From contig CM043878.1 in the NCBI GenBank assembly GCA_023846275.1, forward strand, positions 8,859,501 through 8,923,500: a stretch of DNA of 64,000 bases, read 5' to 3'. The DNA comes from Vanilla planifolia (lineage: Eukaryota > Streptophyta > Magnoliopsida > Asparagales > Orchidaceae). The notes beneath the pieces are model-generated. The model was not told the DNA's origin. It was given only the letters and a program-made list of their open reading frames with translations, and did no database searches. Position numbers and translations under genes: made by a program. Of the stretch, positions 36,001 to 48,100 are shown piece by piece (positions within the stretch are counted from its first letter, which is position 1; every line of letters begins with the position of its first letter).

Positions 36001-39000
36001 AGAGATGGTGGCATGTGTTCATCTTGTGTCTTGTTAGAAGTTGAACACTCCTTCAACTGCTCAAAAGACTAATTAAACAAAATTGTTCTACAACTAGTTG
36101 TAGTAGAAAAATTTCTTTATTGTTTGATAGCCTTGTAAATATTAATAAATTTTTAGATTTTTTTCTAAACAAAACTTTTGACTTCGATTGATGGAGAATT
36201 ATTACTTGGTGGGATAAGATGGTATGATAGGATGGCTCAAGGATTATGTTGAAGAGCAAATTTATTGAGCTATCTTGAGAGCCAACCTTTTGATTGTCTC
36301 AAGGCAGTCGAAAAGTGAAAGAGGAAAATTAAAGACAAGGCTTGTGCTATTATTGTGAAGAAGAAAGAGCTAGTCCTTTTGTTTGAAATCCCCAGGCCTT
36401 AAGAAAAGAGGATGAGGGCTTAATTGTCTTCATTAAGAGAATGATTCTTCGAGGAAGAGAGGAGGACACTAAGCAAAAAGTGGTCATTAGACAATTGATG
36501 GGTCCTTTTCCCTTTGGGAGCTAGAGGAAGAAAGTTGAGAGGATCTCTCCTAGAATGACCTTCAGTAAAGTGTAGAAGGAGAACATATTTGATACTTGTA
36601 GAGGTCTTTTGTCATGAATCTAGCTATATCTCATGGTTGGACATCCATGACTTCGAGGGCCCCTGAGTTGGTTGGAGAGTTGATTCAGTCAACATTTGTT
36701 CCAAGTCTTAATGGATGTTATTTTAGAGGATAGACAAATTAGTAGCATCCTCGAAGGTACTCGTGATGGGCCCAATTTTGTTTATTGAGGATTTACCTAT
36801 AATAGGAGGCAAAAACTGTGTTAATTTATGAATATTTATGTTTTTTATTGCACCTTTAATGTTAACTCTTTAATAGGTGAAGATGTTCAAGCCCTAACGG
36901 AGGGTGAGGCATCGAAAAATAATGCCAAAGACAAAGCCATTAAGCCTTAATAATGTTTAGAGAGCTTACAATTGGCACAATAAAGAAAATTAAAGGTGGA
37001 GTTCACACAATGATGGACTACCAGAAAGAGTCAAAAAGAACAAAAAAGAGGATTGGGTCTTTGCATCCTCGAAAATAGATGCATTTTCTATAAAATTCTT
37101 TTCATAGATGTTTCCAACACGGGCTTACTAATTGCCTTAGGACAATGTGTTAGATGCCTCTCTCTCAATATTTGATCTAACATCAAAGTCGTTTAGTGTT
37201 AGGAATGTAAGTTGTCTTTATTTCATGTTATTGTTAACTTGTTGCTAGACTTGTTAATGTATATGTGTTTAATATGTTGCTAACCATTGGTGACATCCTA
37301 CAACCTAATACAAGACTTTGCATGATGCGGAGAATCCTCAGTTTGTGATTAAAGGGTTGAGGACAACTATGATTATTGAAGTCAAGATGATAACATAAGG
37401 GGATTACAGACATGGTGTGGAATTATGTTGTAACCCTATCACAAATGGCTTCACTTGAAGATCAGCTTATGAGTAGTCTATCTTCGTGAATTAAAAGGTG
37501 TTGAGATTGAAATTTGAGTGTCATGCTGAAGTCAAGGCATACAAAGAGAAGTTAGAGAAGGTATAATATCTTTCACACATATTCTATTTAGCTATTTTAG
37601 GCTGTGTTTTGCACTTATTTTATTTTTTCAAATGGAGAAAGAATTCTAGATGGATAAAGCCCATGAACGTGAAGTAAAATACAAGGGCATCCTCGAACAG
37701 AAAGATTGAACCATTGAAGACTTTAAATTCAAGATGGATCAAATGTCTCCAATCTTAGAGGATATCTTTAGTTGATTTAAGACTTTTTGTCTTTATGACA
37801 TGTGAGATGCTATTTAAAAGGATTCTCGATTGTTAAGACAATTGTTTTTGATAAAGGATTATTGAGATAAGGGAGCTAGCAACTTTGTCTATCATAGAGA
37901 GTTTAACACTACAACTTGAAATAATACTAAATGAGTTGAAACATGACATGTTGAGTGAGATCTTGAAAAAAATTCTTACATGACCAATGATGTATTCATT
38001 ATTGTTTTTAAATTAAATAAATATTAATGTATTTTTTATCTATTAATAAGTTGATTTTAAATCCATCTTTCATCATGTGGTTATTGTCATAAACTTAACA
38101 AAATTTTAAAAAGTTCAATTCCCAAGTGTAAGCATAAATTGAAGGTAAGAACAAAGGGGTTGGTTCCCATGTATGAAAGGCAATCAATGGGAAAAATGAC
38201 AAGTATAAGTTGGATTTAACTAGAATTTGAATGAAGATAACTTGATAATTCTTAATCTTGGACTGTGAATCGTTACTCTAGGGGAGATGGTTTAGACATT
38301 AGAAGTTATAATAGGATTTTGGCTTTATGTGATGGAACGATGACAATGTTTGAAGTTGTTTAAAAAAAAGTGTGAGGACAAGGCTTTTCCATATCCTAAT
38401 ATGGAGTAGTGATGAAGGTAAAGAGTGGAAGCAAGGGCTATACTTTTTGAGACTTTCACACAATAGAGTAGCGATGAATGTCTTTGTTCAGGGTATTTAG
38501 AATGTAGAAAGTTGACAATGAATTACTCAAGTCTCGGGCATATAGCTAGTTGAACCAAAGTTTGATTCAAAATAAATAAATCATAGTAAGTCAAGGCAAA
38601 TATTTAAAATGAAAGATATTTACATCCTTATGTCTAGAGCATGGCTTGACATATTTCTTGGACAATGAATTTGTCTAGGTTATTCACATTATAGACAATT
38701 ATTGAATTTGTTATTAACAGTTATTGACATATGAAATATAACTCTCTCAAAATACATGTCACAAGCAATTATTGATATGCTTGTATAAAATCTAACATAT
38801 GAAATGCTTATTGATCTTTTCACAACTTGAGTCATTGTAATCCACTTGAAGGGCTGCCAAGTTGGTTTTGCTTTAGTACTAGTGTAGAATTGTGTTTGGA
38901 GTGACGTATAGTCAAGGAGAGGGCTAATGTTGCAAGTTATAGCCCATTTACCTTCATTTGACTTGTGCTTTTATGAGAGAATATCATGTCTTGAGTGATG

Positions 39001-42000
39001 AGCCTCACATGACATGCTTAAGTTAATAACCTTAATAATCAATAGATGATTTATCAACTTAAAATTGACTTATAAGGATAAAACAAGAATCGTTAATGAG
39101 CTAAAATTGATTTGAAGACAATCTATCAACTTTGAGTAGATCTTGAAATCATTATCATGATTAAGTGAATGGCAATCATGAATGGATTGATGCTAATCTT
39201 GAATAAGTTAGGGCCTTGAGTGAATGGAAATTTGATGGTCTTTAAATAGATTTTAGCTGAAAGGCTTTGAAGTTGACTTGAGAAGTGACTTGGGATAAAA
39301 GTTTTTGATTGAGCTTCAAGCTATGATTTTATTTTGAGAATAATGTGACTATTCTCAAGATTTTTAATATGTAATCATTGAACTTAGAGAGTTTAGCTTT
39401 GTCTAAGCTAGTAAAATCTTGAGAATGCAAAGGCCTAATAAAATATGGAATTTATTGATAGCTTAGGCCAAGCTTTACCTTTGGTGATTAGCATAAGAGA
39501 AAGAGAGTAAAAGACTTATAATGGATAGAACTTCATGCATTTTCCTCTCCATTATTGGGGAATTTCATCACCTTCTTTTGTCTAAAGTTAGTATGCATTC
39601 AGTTCAATAATGGCCTTGATTACGTATTGTCTTTTCAGTTATGAGCAAGCTTGTTGAGGTCCTCTTGGAATTGAGAGACCTCATACTTCTTATGAATAAG
39701 ATCTTCAATCATGAAAGGTCACTTTTTGATATGCTTATTACAATACTTTTTGAGACTCCCCTTTTGGTCAAGCTGCTTTAAATGTGCTAGAAGATGCTTC
39801 TACTCCAATGCATACAATTACATGTTTTGAGTTCATAAGTCAAGAACCAAGCTTATAATTTGTTGGTGGAAGTTTGAAACTTTTGAACTCGATGGGTAAG
39901 ATGACTAATCTTAATAGCAAGCATCGCTTTAGTTCCATAAATTGAAGAAAAATATGACTCGCCTGTGATTATCGAAGATGTGGTTTGATGTGCCCATAAT
40001 ACATTAGGGAATTCATTAGTTCATTTATCTTTATTGTATTGTAGATGAGTTCTTAGAATTTTAGGAAGGCTTTTGTTTTTTGCCTCGTCTTATTGTGTTA
40101 TCAGTAACAATTGTTGAGAGGATTCTAAATTTGTTGAAATATGCCCATAAGAGGCTTTTGCCCTTGGTTGTGGTTTGGTTAGTAGACTTGGTTCTCATCT
40201 ACTTAAAGAAATATTCGACAGCCATAAGTAGGAACTTTTCTCACTTCTAGTAGTTGGGAATGGGTTAAAGATCTTCATGTCCCAAAATGTGAAGGGTCAG
40301 ATTTTGTTATAACTTTTATTTCACTTGTTAATTTCCGAAAGAGAAGAGCATAAATCTAACAACTTTTGCATCTTCTTATAAATTGAGCGATGCTTTTCTT
40401 CATAATTGGCTGAAAGAATCCTTCTGGTTTAATGTATGATTGTCATGCTTTTTTTAATGGTTTATTTGAATGATGCCTTAGACCTTTAATGAGTGAACAC
40501 ATTTAAGCATGGGTGGTTTGAAATAAGTTTTTTTGCATAACTGCTCTTAGACTAGGATGTATCTTGGGCTTTGATGCTTTACTCTCTAAAACAAACTTTT
40601 GGGAGGGAAGAACCCCTAATTTGAGAAATGCCTTGATAATGTCAATCTAGCAAGAAGGCTTCTTAAGTTGATGTGTTGGAAAGTCTTGTAGTTTGATGCT
40701 TGGTTTCTTAAGAAAAGGAAAATCTTTACAAAAGTCTTCATTTTTGGCCAATAGATATGTTTCTTGATTTTGCTTTTGAGGAGCTTGGTCAAATTTACTT
40801 GGTTGCACTTTTGAAGGGGCTAAGCTAATAGTCAATGGGCTTTGAGGATAGAATTTTTTGTCTTGAATGAGTCATCGACTTGGTTGACTACTGGCTAGAA
40901 GTCATTGAAGACTTATAGGCTTTTAGCTTGCAGCCTCAGAGCAAATTTAAAACTAGCAATCATGGCTTCGTACTCCACTTGATTGTTGGTAATAGAGAAT
41001 TTAGTTCAAATATCTCCTTTTAGTTTTATTTGTTCTTGCTAAAGAGGACAATCCGATCCCTCAACATCATTGGATATACAATCACCAAATAGTTGCCATC
41101 TTCTTGTAGGTAAATTAAGCTCAATCTTGAAAGAGTTTTCTTTCATTAGAAAGTTAGCTAGCACTTGAGATTTCAGAGATAAATATGAAACGTCTCTATA
41201 ACCCATTTTTGCAATATGTTAAGGACTTCTCTTGGTTGAGGGATATGTTTTAATGTTTATTCAATTATCTTGATGATAACATAAGTTTAAAAGTACTAGC
41301 TTAGTCAACAATTGACATAATTAATGTCAAAACTATCTTTTTGAGAGGAGAATATTTAAGTTTTGAATTTTTCAAGGTATGAGAGACATAGTGGAAGGAT
41401 TGCAAGGTACCTTTGTCTTTTAGAATAAGAGCAAAATTAACACTAAACTAGATGGAACAAGGTAAATGAGCAATAGTTACTTGGGAATTGGTCTACCTAA
41501 AATTAGAGATTGAGATACATAAACTTTCAGCTTCTAAAATACCTATTCACAATCCTTTGTCCATCAAACTCTAGATTTATTTTGTAGTAGTTTAAAGAAT
41601 AATTAATAGTTAAGCTTTGTCCCTTGAAGTAGAGGTGAATTTGTTAAGTCTTGCAATTTGATTAGCTAAACATTAAATTTCTCATTGTGTTTTTGGGGAT
41701 GATATGTTGATTAGATCTTTTACTTCATTTGGATTGTATTGGATTTCCTTTTTCGATGCCATAAAACTTAGAAACTTGCTAGATACAACATTGAAAGTAT
41801 ATTTCAAAATATTCAGCCTCATATTAAAATTCTTTTAAATTTCAAGTGTTTCTTTTAGATCATAAAAACAAGCCTTGAGGATTTTTTTTTTTGATTAAGA
41901 GATCTATTAAGAAATCATTTTATAGTATGTAGTTCAATGTTCTTCAAACCAGATGGCATGACAGTCTAGTTGAATGTTACAAAATGAGCGATGAGAGAGG

Positions 42001-44728
42001 CTCTTTTCTTATCTTTTTCACCCATTTTTATTTGATAATAGTGAAAAAAGGTATCCAGAAAGCTAATACAGTTAAAGCAAACTACTAATTCCTCGAGATT
42101 ATCAATGCATGAAATTGAATAAGAATCCTTTGGATTGACGCGATTGAGATCAGTATGGTCTACGTACATGCACCATTTCTGATCACTATTTTTAACAAGG
42201 ATGACATTAGCAAGATAGTCTGAATAGTAAAATACATCAATAAAATCAATCTCAAGGAGTTTAAAGACCATCTTTTATGGAAAGCTGCTTTTCATAACTA
42301 AAAACTCACTTCTTTTGATGAACTATGAGACAAGTGGGGTTAATATTGAGAAAATGCTGTGTTACAAAACTATTTATTCTTGGCATATCAGATGGTGTCT
42401 AATGTGAAGATGTTAACATATTCTACCAAAATGTTGAGGTTGGTTGCCCTTTCAAATTCATTTAAAATTAGTTGAGATATTTATAGTTTTTATAACACTA
42501 GAAAGATTTGGAGAAAAAAAAAAAAAATACAAAGATGATTTATTGATACTTTGTTTGCAAGTTAGTTGGATGTTGAAAGATTGATAGCACTTCTCATTGT
42601 ATTCTAGCAACATCACCTCAATTGCATTAAATCTTCTTAATTTTAAATGACACCAATAAACGAGCTAAATTTTTTGCATGGCGGGGAGTTGAGATTACCA
42701 TCCCAAAATTTTTCATTGTTGGTTGATGGAGAATGATGCAATAAGAGAAGTGGTTGCAACTAGAAAATTTATCATATGCATTACAAATCCAAAAGTGTGT
42801 CCAAGGGTTAGGGGTATTATTATGGTCTTATATGGTTTGTTGTGTCTCCCATGAAGCTTATTAAAGATCTGACTCGAGGAAGGAAAATGTTTTGGTGATG
42901 CCTATTTTGTCATCTAGGAATAGAAAATCAGTAGAGTTGTCATTTTTGATAGGATTCTTACTATGATAATTGTAGTGTCATCATAAGGATCATTCAAAGA
43001 TAGTAGTTCTTTTGGTTCAAAGGTTATTTAGGTTTGATTGGATCATTAAGTGGTCACATTGACCACTAAAGATCTCTTGGGAGACTTTAGGAATCAGTTC
43101 AATTTCCTCCATAAACCACGTACATGATTTTAACTAGAGTTCTACTGATGTTTTTGAAAATCAAAGGTAAGGCTTGGTCTGCATAAATAGCTTAAGATGG
43201 ATCAAAATCTAGTGCCTTTGAATCTGACAAAGTAGTATTGAGACTTTTTACCCTAATAATTTTGGTGATAACATTCTTTCAACAACCTTTCTATAAGGAG
43301 ATTTTGGAGCTCTACATTTAGAAGTGGTTTGCTCGTGAATTTTATGAAATTTGTAGAATTTGGTTTGGTTTTGATTATTCCTTGAAGGAAGACTTATCTT
43401 TTAGTATGTGCCCTCTTTTTTAAATGGTAATGTGAGCTTTTTTATGAGAAGCATTCAAGAGAGAGAATGAGAAGTTTAGGTGTCTCTAGAGGATGGTTTC
43501 CTTAATTATTCTTGCATGGAAATCCTTTGAAATAATTTGACATTTTGATGTTGGGTGGGGCTTATGCTCATTCTCTTTTAAAGAAGATACTTTTCTTGTT
43601 GATCTCCAATTATGGTGGTAAAGAACTCTATCACATTTAGTTTTTCTTGACGAACTGGCTCCGAGAACTATTGCACGAGCCATTGATTACTACCACGCTG
43701 ATATGTCTTGGATTTATAGCTGAGATTTAATAGACAATAATTTTGTATCTTCGACAAATAACATCTTTGACAACCATAGGTTAATAATTGTACTTGAAGG
43801 TTCTAGGTGGTCTAATCATGGGACGCTTACTACTACAGTAATTCTCTAGTCATAATTGATAACCCTTACTCGCAATTGTTTAACCTGAACTATTGCGTGT
43901 TTGTGAGAAATTTCATTTAGCATGGTAGTAAGTGTGATCTTACATCATTTAGCATACCAGCATTCATTTGAATCTTGCATCATTATTAATCATCAATTTA
44001 TTGATATCAAAAAAAATTCAAAACGAATGATTTCTCGACATAATAATTCATTGTACAATCTTTAATATCTTAGTATCATAATAATTCATTGTTCAGCTCA
44101 ATTCACAAATGGTGAATGCAAAGTATGCAAACATGGTTACTACATTTTAAGTAACATGAGACTGCTTCAAAATTATACCGACCTAAAACCCAACTGATAT
44201 GTAGTTTTAAAGGTTTATGCAGAGCATTTGTTGGAGCCACTTCTTCATACAATTTTAGCTTTATCAGGACCTAGGACCACGATAATGGTACTAATAAAAT
44301 GGTATACTCTTCATTTCCAATTATTTATCTTTCATATTAGTTGAGCTCACCTGAGCTTAGTCCAGTTAGGTTACGAGCTTCGGTCTACTATAGTGCATGA
44401 GCAAATGATTCAATCTTGGAGGGACAACTTTGTAGTGAAAACCATCCCAAGATCCAAGGTATTCCGTTACGGTATTATTTCATGTTCTACATGTTTGTTT
44501 TCGTGTGAAGTGGTAAAGCTTATGTGGTGCTCACGGATGTTGCATTCCTTTGTTGATGAGCAGATGGATAGTAAGTATCAACATTCAAGCATTCAGCTAT
44601 TCATCATGGAGCCGAAGGCTTCGGCTAAACGTGGAGATGGAGATAACATCCAAAACTCTCTGGTCGATGATGGAAGTGATGATTGCTGTGGTTGTAGAAG
44701 CAAGGAGCAGGAGGAAGACGATGACTAG
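23117..44728 (+). CDS. METTL21-type protein methyltransferase, nine exons over 21.6 kb
   Basis: Seven-beta-strand SAM-dependent methyltransferase (Methyltransf_16/METTL21 group, whose characterised members methylate lysines, often of chaperones and translation factors). I assembled exons 23117-23130, 23653-23719, 25164-25229, 32548-32641, 32742-32858, 33360-33460, 44213-44287, 44366-44458 and 44564-44728. All introns are GT-AG and the phases join to 792 nt, 263 residues. Recognisable parts in order: DPNSKHLGTTVWDSSMVF (28-45), SAM motif I IELGAGCGLAGLGMALLG (69-86), STDQIEVLPLL, DWGN (131-134), the family motif GTDIVY (D152-Y155, split by intron 6), EHLLEPLLHTILALSGPRTT, and KYQHSSIQLFIM near the end. 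The tail after it is acidic and Cys-containing (ending EQEEDDD) and looks lineage-specific. Start: the ATG at 23117 opens a 14-nt exon that splices in phase. Introns 3 (7318 bp) and 6 (10,752 bp) are packed with transposon relics. Substrate unknown; every exon is open, so probably functional. Confidence 0.9.
26051..26335 (-). pseudogene. Ty1/copia gag fragment (zinc-knuckle region), decayed
   Basis: A minus-strand frame reading SYGYKKVYHIQLDCPSK, then KKRKKTIIAMWSDSEEDSS. It resembles the copia Gag C-terminus, where a CYGCKKPGH...DCP knuckle is followed by a basic stretch and an ATWSDSE-type acidic segment. Two knuckle cysteines are replaced by S and Y, so it is a relic. It lies within intron 3 of the methyltransferase gene, opposite to it. 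Confidence 0.6.
26984..27040. repeat. Compound (AT)n-(AC)n-(AT)n microsatellite
   Basis: Alternating AT, then AC, then AT dinucleotides. A tyrosine/isoleucine/histidine/threonine-rich frame across it is a by-product. Confidence 0.95.
27243..27320. repeat. Exact 39-bp tandem duplication
   Basis: The unit starting CGTGATTATCAGAGAGTTG and ending TTTTTCTTTCT is present twice, at 27243-27281 and 27282-27320, apparently without mismatch. Confidence 0.9.
27832..27981. repeat. Four-copy imperfect tandem array, about 38-bp period
   Basis: Units starting at 27832, 27870, 27908 and 27945 each follow the pattern GG(T/C)TTAT(T/C)A-CACCTAGGTTATAT-ACATTTATGTG with substitutions. A related unit occurs near 26880-26960. 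Confidence 0.75.
28060..28440 (-). pseudogene. Ty1/copia fragment: protease end and GAG-pre-integrase region, decayed
   Basis: Minus-strand translation gives YLDNMIGNSTKFASLQPRDG and then TFGHNTQKIIEIGKID. These line up with the copia HMTGDKSKF...DGG...TFGDN-KGKIIGIGKI segment. After a frameshift the strand continues DKLIHISQIYNKSYNIIF, corresponding to the family's HNLLSISQLCDKGYNVIF. At least one frameshift and one stop show it is dead. It lies in intron 3 of the methyltransferase gene. Confidence 0.7.
30664..31440 (+). pseudogene. Ty1/copia reverse transcriptase/RNase H remnant
   Basis: From 30664 one frame reads SLYGVKHILRQW...FNSF, then RFNDYYVILPL-stop-VVDMLVFSSSVERIYELK and LGIAN-stop-ILGMHI, matching the copia LYGLKQAPRQW...YVDDMLI...LGMKI block with the catalytic YVDD lost. 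At about 31150 it resumes with SLVASLIYAMACIELDVVY and FVTNLGKMY-stop-EAIKCLL, matching SAVGSLMYAMVCTRPDI...EAVKW. Multiple stops. The following 31680-31920 looks like LTR-type non-coding sequence. It lies within intron 3, same strand as the host gene. Confidence 0.75.
34000..38000. other. Intron 6 stretch with decayed, coil-like coding traces
   Basis: Plus-strand reading gives stop-broken, charged, coil-like runs (for example DKAHEREVKYKGILEQKD and TIEDFKFKMDQM near 37650-37760, and KRAKVEAKETLGNKLWTKET near 34075). These are more protein-like than the surrounding AT-rich DNA. I cannot assign a family. One option is an accessory ORF of the Tat-like element to its right, as some Tat elements carry extra ORFs beyond pol. 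No full-length frame remains. Confidence 0.25.
40060..42271 (-). pseudogene. Ty3/gypsy (Tat/Athila-like) pol relic: RT, RNase H, integrase
   Basis: Three pol pieces occur in the expected minus-strand order. RT at 42271-41966 reads LANVILVKNSDQKWCMYVDH then TDLNRVNPKDSYSISCIDNL, the Tat-type counterpart of ANVVLVKK...VDYTDLNRACPKD. RNase H at about 41010-40870 reads FSITNNQVEYEAMIASFKFA, then with stops VFNDF-PVVNQVDDSFK. Integrase at about 40300-40070 gives WDMKIFNPFPTTR and, after a frameshift, MAVEYFFK, then STIVTDN. Frameshifts and stops throughout make it non-functional. LTRs were not identified; the full relic may extend through 38.8-43.7 kb. It lies in intron 6 of the methyltransferase gene, opposite strand. 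Confidence 0.8.
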
Positions 44729-44840
44729 AAGGAAGCAGTTGGACAACTGCTTTATTTCTTATGGAACATATATGTTTCAGAGCTTTGAAGGCTCATATAA
44801 TATCAACTTATACAATTATTATAATAACAATTGATTTTTG

Positions 44841-45179
44841 AACTCTGGGATGAAGCCTGATGGATTTACCTTTGCTGCTTTGCTGTTGGTTTGGGAGAGC
44901 AATCCATCTTCTTGTATGTCCGACTTTGGAGGATAAGAGAAGCTAGATACGTTCTTGAATCAATCAATGACGAAAAGCATACCAAAGCTTGGAGCTGTAT
45001 GCTATCAGGTTTTGCCTGTTCTGGTGATGTGGAGCTTGCCCGTAAGCTATTCGATGAAATGCTCAAAAGAGACTTGATCTCTTAGACGGCCATGATCAGC
45101 GGCTATTCACAAATAGGCAACTATAAAGAGGCCCTGGAGCTATTTGCTGAAATGGAGAAGTTGGGCTTTTGTTCTAATT
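44841..45179 (+). pseudogene. Pentatricopeptide-repeat (PPR) gene fragment, broken
   Basis: Begins NSGMKPDGFTFAALL, shifts frame near 44885, then reads YVLESINDEKHTKAWSCMLSG, FACSGDVELARKLFDEMLKR and DLIS-stop-TAMISGYSQIGNYKEALELF. These are typical plant PPR units; the stop TAG (45083-45085) stands where related proteins have W (DLISWTAMISGYSQ). The fragment is about 340 bp, ends at a TAA, and starts 112 bp after the methyltransferase stop. It is either inside that gene's 3'UTR or a separate insertion. Active PPR genes encode organellar RNA-binding proteins; this copy cannot. Confidence 0.85.
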
Positions 45180-45189
45180 AAAGTAAAAA

Positions 45190-48100
45190 TTAAATTCATG
45201 GGATATTCCTTGGTGATTTGTCACTTCAACTAATACGATATTCATGGGATTTGACATTTGCTCATCTTTTTTTTAGTTCTCTCACGAATACGAGCATCGA
45301 ATATCTAAAATCTAAAAATTTACTTAAAAAAAATTCATTAGAAATACTTAAGATTTGTTATCATTAAAAAAAATACCATAATTAGGAGTTAATAATACAA
45401 CATATTGACCTTTGATAAATGTTATCATTATTGATGCATGAATTTATAACTTTCAAAAATTTGTTGAATCAATACTCAAAGTTTTTCTAGTTAATTGCTT
45501 TGTATTATTGGCGATTATAATATTCTCAAATTTCAAAAATAATAAAGTTGTATTAATATTTCGAGATGAAATTATGGAGATTTGAAATGTCTTAAAAAAT
45601 ATATAAAAATTAGCTAAAAAATAAAATATTTCAAAATATAACAATAAAATATTATTGGATAAAACTCAATGAGACCCGATGATGCTTGTTTCTCCCTAGT
45701 TTATTTAGAGTTATTATTATTTGTTTAAGTTTAAGGATTAAATAAGTAAATAATTTATTTATTTATTATCTATAATTATAAAATTTCTAAAAGGGGCAAG
45801 GTTAGTAAAGTAGTTATCTCGATCCTTGCCCTTGTGCATTTTGGGAAAATCCTCTCCTTTTGCATGCATTAGGTTCGCCTTAATTGGAACTTTAATCCTT
45901 TCTCATGGTAGTCAACCATTGAATCTTGATTGAATCATTGTGAGGAGGAGACCAACTAAAGATTCTCTTCTAGTGTGAAGGTTCTTATGAGTTTCCAAAA
46001 CCCTAGAGCTAACTTTTGTACTTGTGCTTCTAGTTTTCTTATTTCCATCATATATTAGTATCTACTAAACCTTAATCGAGCCTTCATATTATTATTAGGT
46101 TGATTGGAGGGAAGCATATTAAGGCTTAGGAACATTATTAAGGAGAGAGAAAATTGGAAAGAGAAAAAGAAGAGAAGTTTGCTTTACAATGTGGAAAATT
46201 GGTTGAGCATCTAAACTTTTGTTGGTTGGGTGTCTATGTTTCTTTGTTTCAATTGCACAATTAAATATTTCTTATAACAAAATAATACTTGTTGCTTCTT
46301 ATGGGTTGAAATTGTGTTGTCGTATTGATAGTTGATAATATGACATTGCATATATAATTTTGCAATACAATTATGTTAAGAATAGACCAACTATATAATT
46401 ATTATGTGCAAATTGTATGTTGTATTGTAAGTGAAGTGTTTAGTGCTATAGGTTAGTTGTGCTAATTGATATATATATATATATAAGACTATTATATTTT
46501 AAAGAAATGAATGATGTATGGAATAATGTAATATATGAATACTTGTAGCATGTTAACTATGTGAATGGGCATGATGATATTACTATTAAACATGTGTAAT
46601 ATCAATACTTTATTATTTGCATGAGAATATATGATATATAATGATTATTATGTAAGTAGAAGTAAATATAAGCTTGATGTAAGGAATGTATGATTGCATT
46701 ATTGAAAATATAAAAAAACATATACATTGACTTGTTGATAATTGTGTGGGGCATTATAAGTTATTATTGTTTTAGCATTTGTTGTATATGCATATAAAAA
46801 ATAGATTAAATCTTGAATTTAAAAAAAATGAGATTAATTTTTTTTATAATAGAGAATTTAGATCTAAAGTTCATGATGAGAAGGATAAGAATATCACAAG
46901 AGTTTAAAGTACTCTCAAATAAAAGAGAAAAAAAAAAACACTTTGAACATAAGAAAGGAAAAAAAACCACAAATAACGTTTTACATGAAAGACCTAAAAA
47001 TAAAAAATAAAATTACAAAAGCAACAACAACAAGAATCCATGATCCCTCTTTTGGGTCTAGGGATCCTTTGTGGCTTGTACAAAAGAAAGAAGGCATAAG
47101 AGAAAGTATGAAGCAAATACAAGTACCATGCAATAGCAAGAACAATGATGGCTATTGATTACATAATGAATACAAGAACAATGAGAGTGTGGCATAACAA
47201 ATTTCTAACAATTTAGACTAAGGACAAGAAAATCTTATTTATAACTAAGCAATTACGTATTATGTCGTGGATTATCTTGGTTAGGAGTTTCTTATTTTAA
47301 ATAAACTTCAAAATAAAGTATTTTTGTATTAAGGAAAGTTTTGAAATATAAAGAACCAATTTTATTATGCCAATATATTATTCATTTGAATTGTCTCAAC
47401 TAGTTTTAAATAAGTTTTGACACATTGATATCTAAAGAATATAATCACACATAAACCCAAAATCTTTTCTTCATAATTAATATAAAATTATTTATTGTTA
47501 TATCCCTCTAACTAAAAGTCTTGTAAAAAATTACTTACTATCTAATGATTCATTTCTTTAAAATATCACATAATAGATAATCATTATTTGACATCTTCAA
47601 TCTCAACTATTACATAATGTTAATAAAATGTCAGAATCATGTTACCTAAATTCTCAAATGATTGATGATATGAGATCACACATATTAAATTATAAATTAG
47701 GCAAATGAACATAGACTAATAATGCCAAAAATTTGAGAAATGTAAGTACCCTTAAGTCATATATCTTGTTTTTGACTTTGGAAACAAACCTTTGTCTCGA
47801 TATCATTTTTGACTTGTAGCTATTATATCATGCCCACCAAACTAGCTTAAAATTCAACCCATAATTGACTCAATGCAAAACTCAAGTTAAATAATCACCT
47901 TAAAACATTCAAATTTATTAAAACCATATTGAGATCAAATGAGACTAAAATATCTAAAAACAATTAGAGAAATTAAATTATCCTAAAAAACGTGCTTAAG
48001 TAAAAATTAAGAAAACAAGATTATTTTTCTATTTAACATTTCATTCTTCACATTTAGATGGAATGAATTTACAAAAAACATTTATCTTATAATGTTTCAT

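Noticed and set aside
36320..36380. GLCYYCEEE-like peptide resembling the start of a Gag zinc knuckle
   Set aside because: No histidine or third cysteine follows and a stop comes soon after; not enough for a knuckle.
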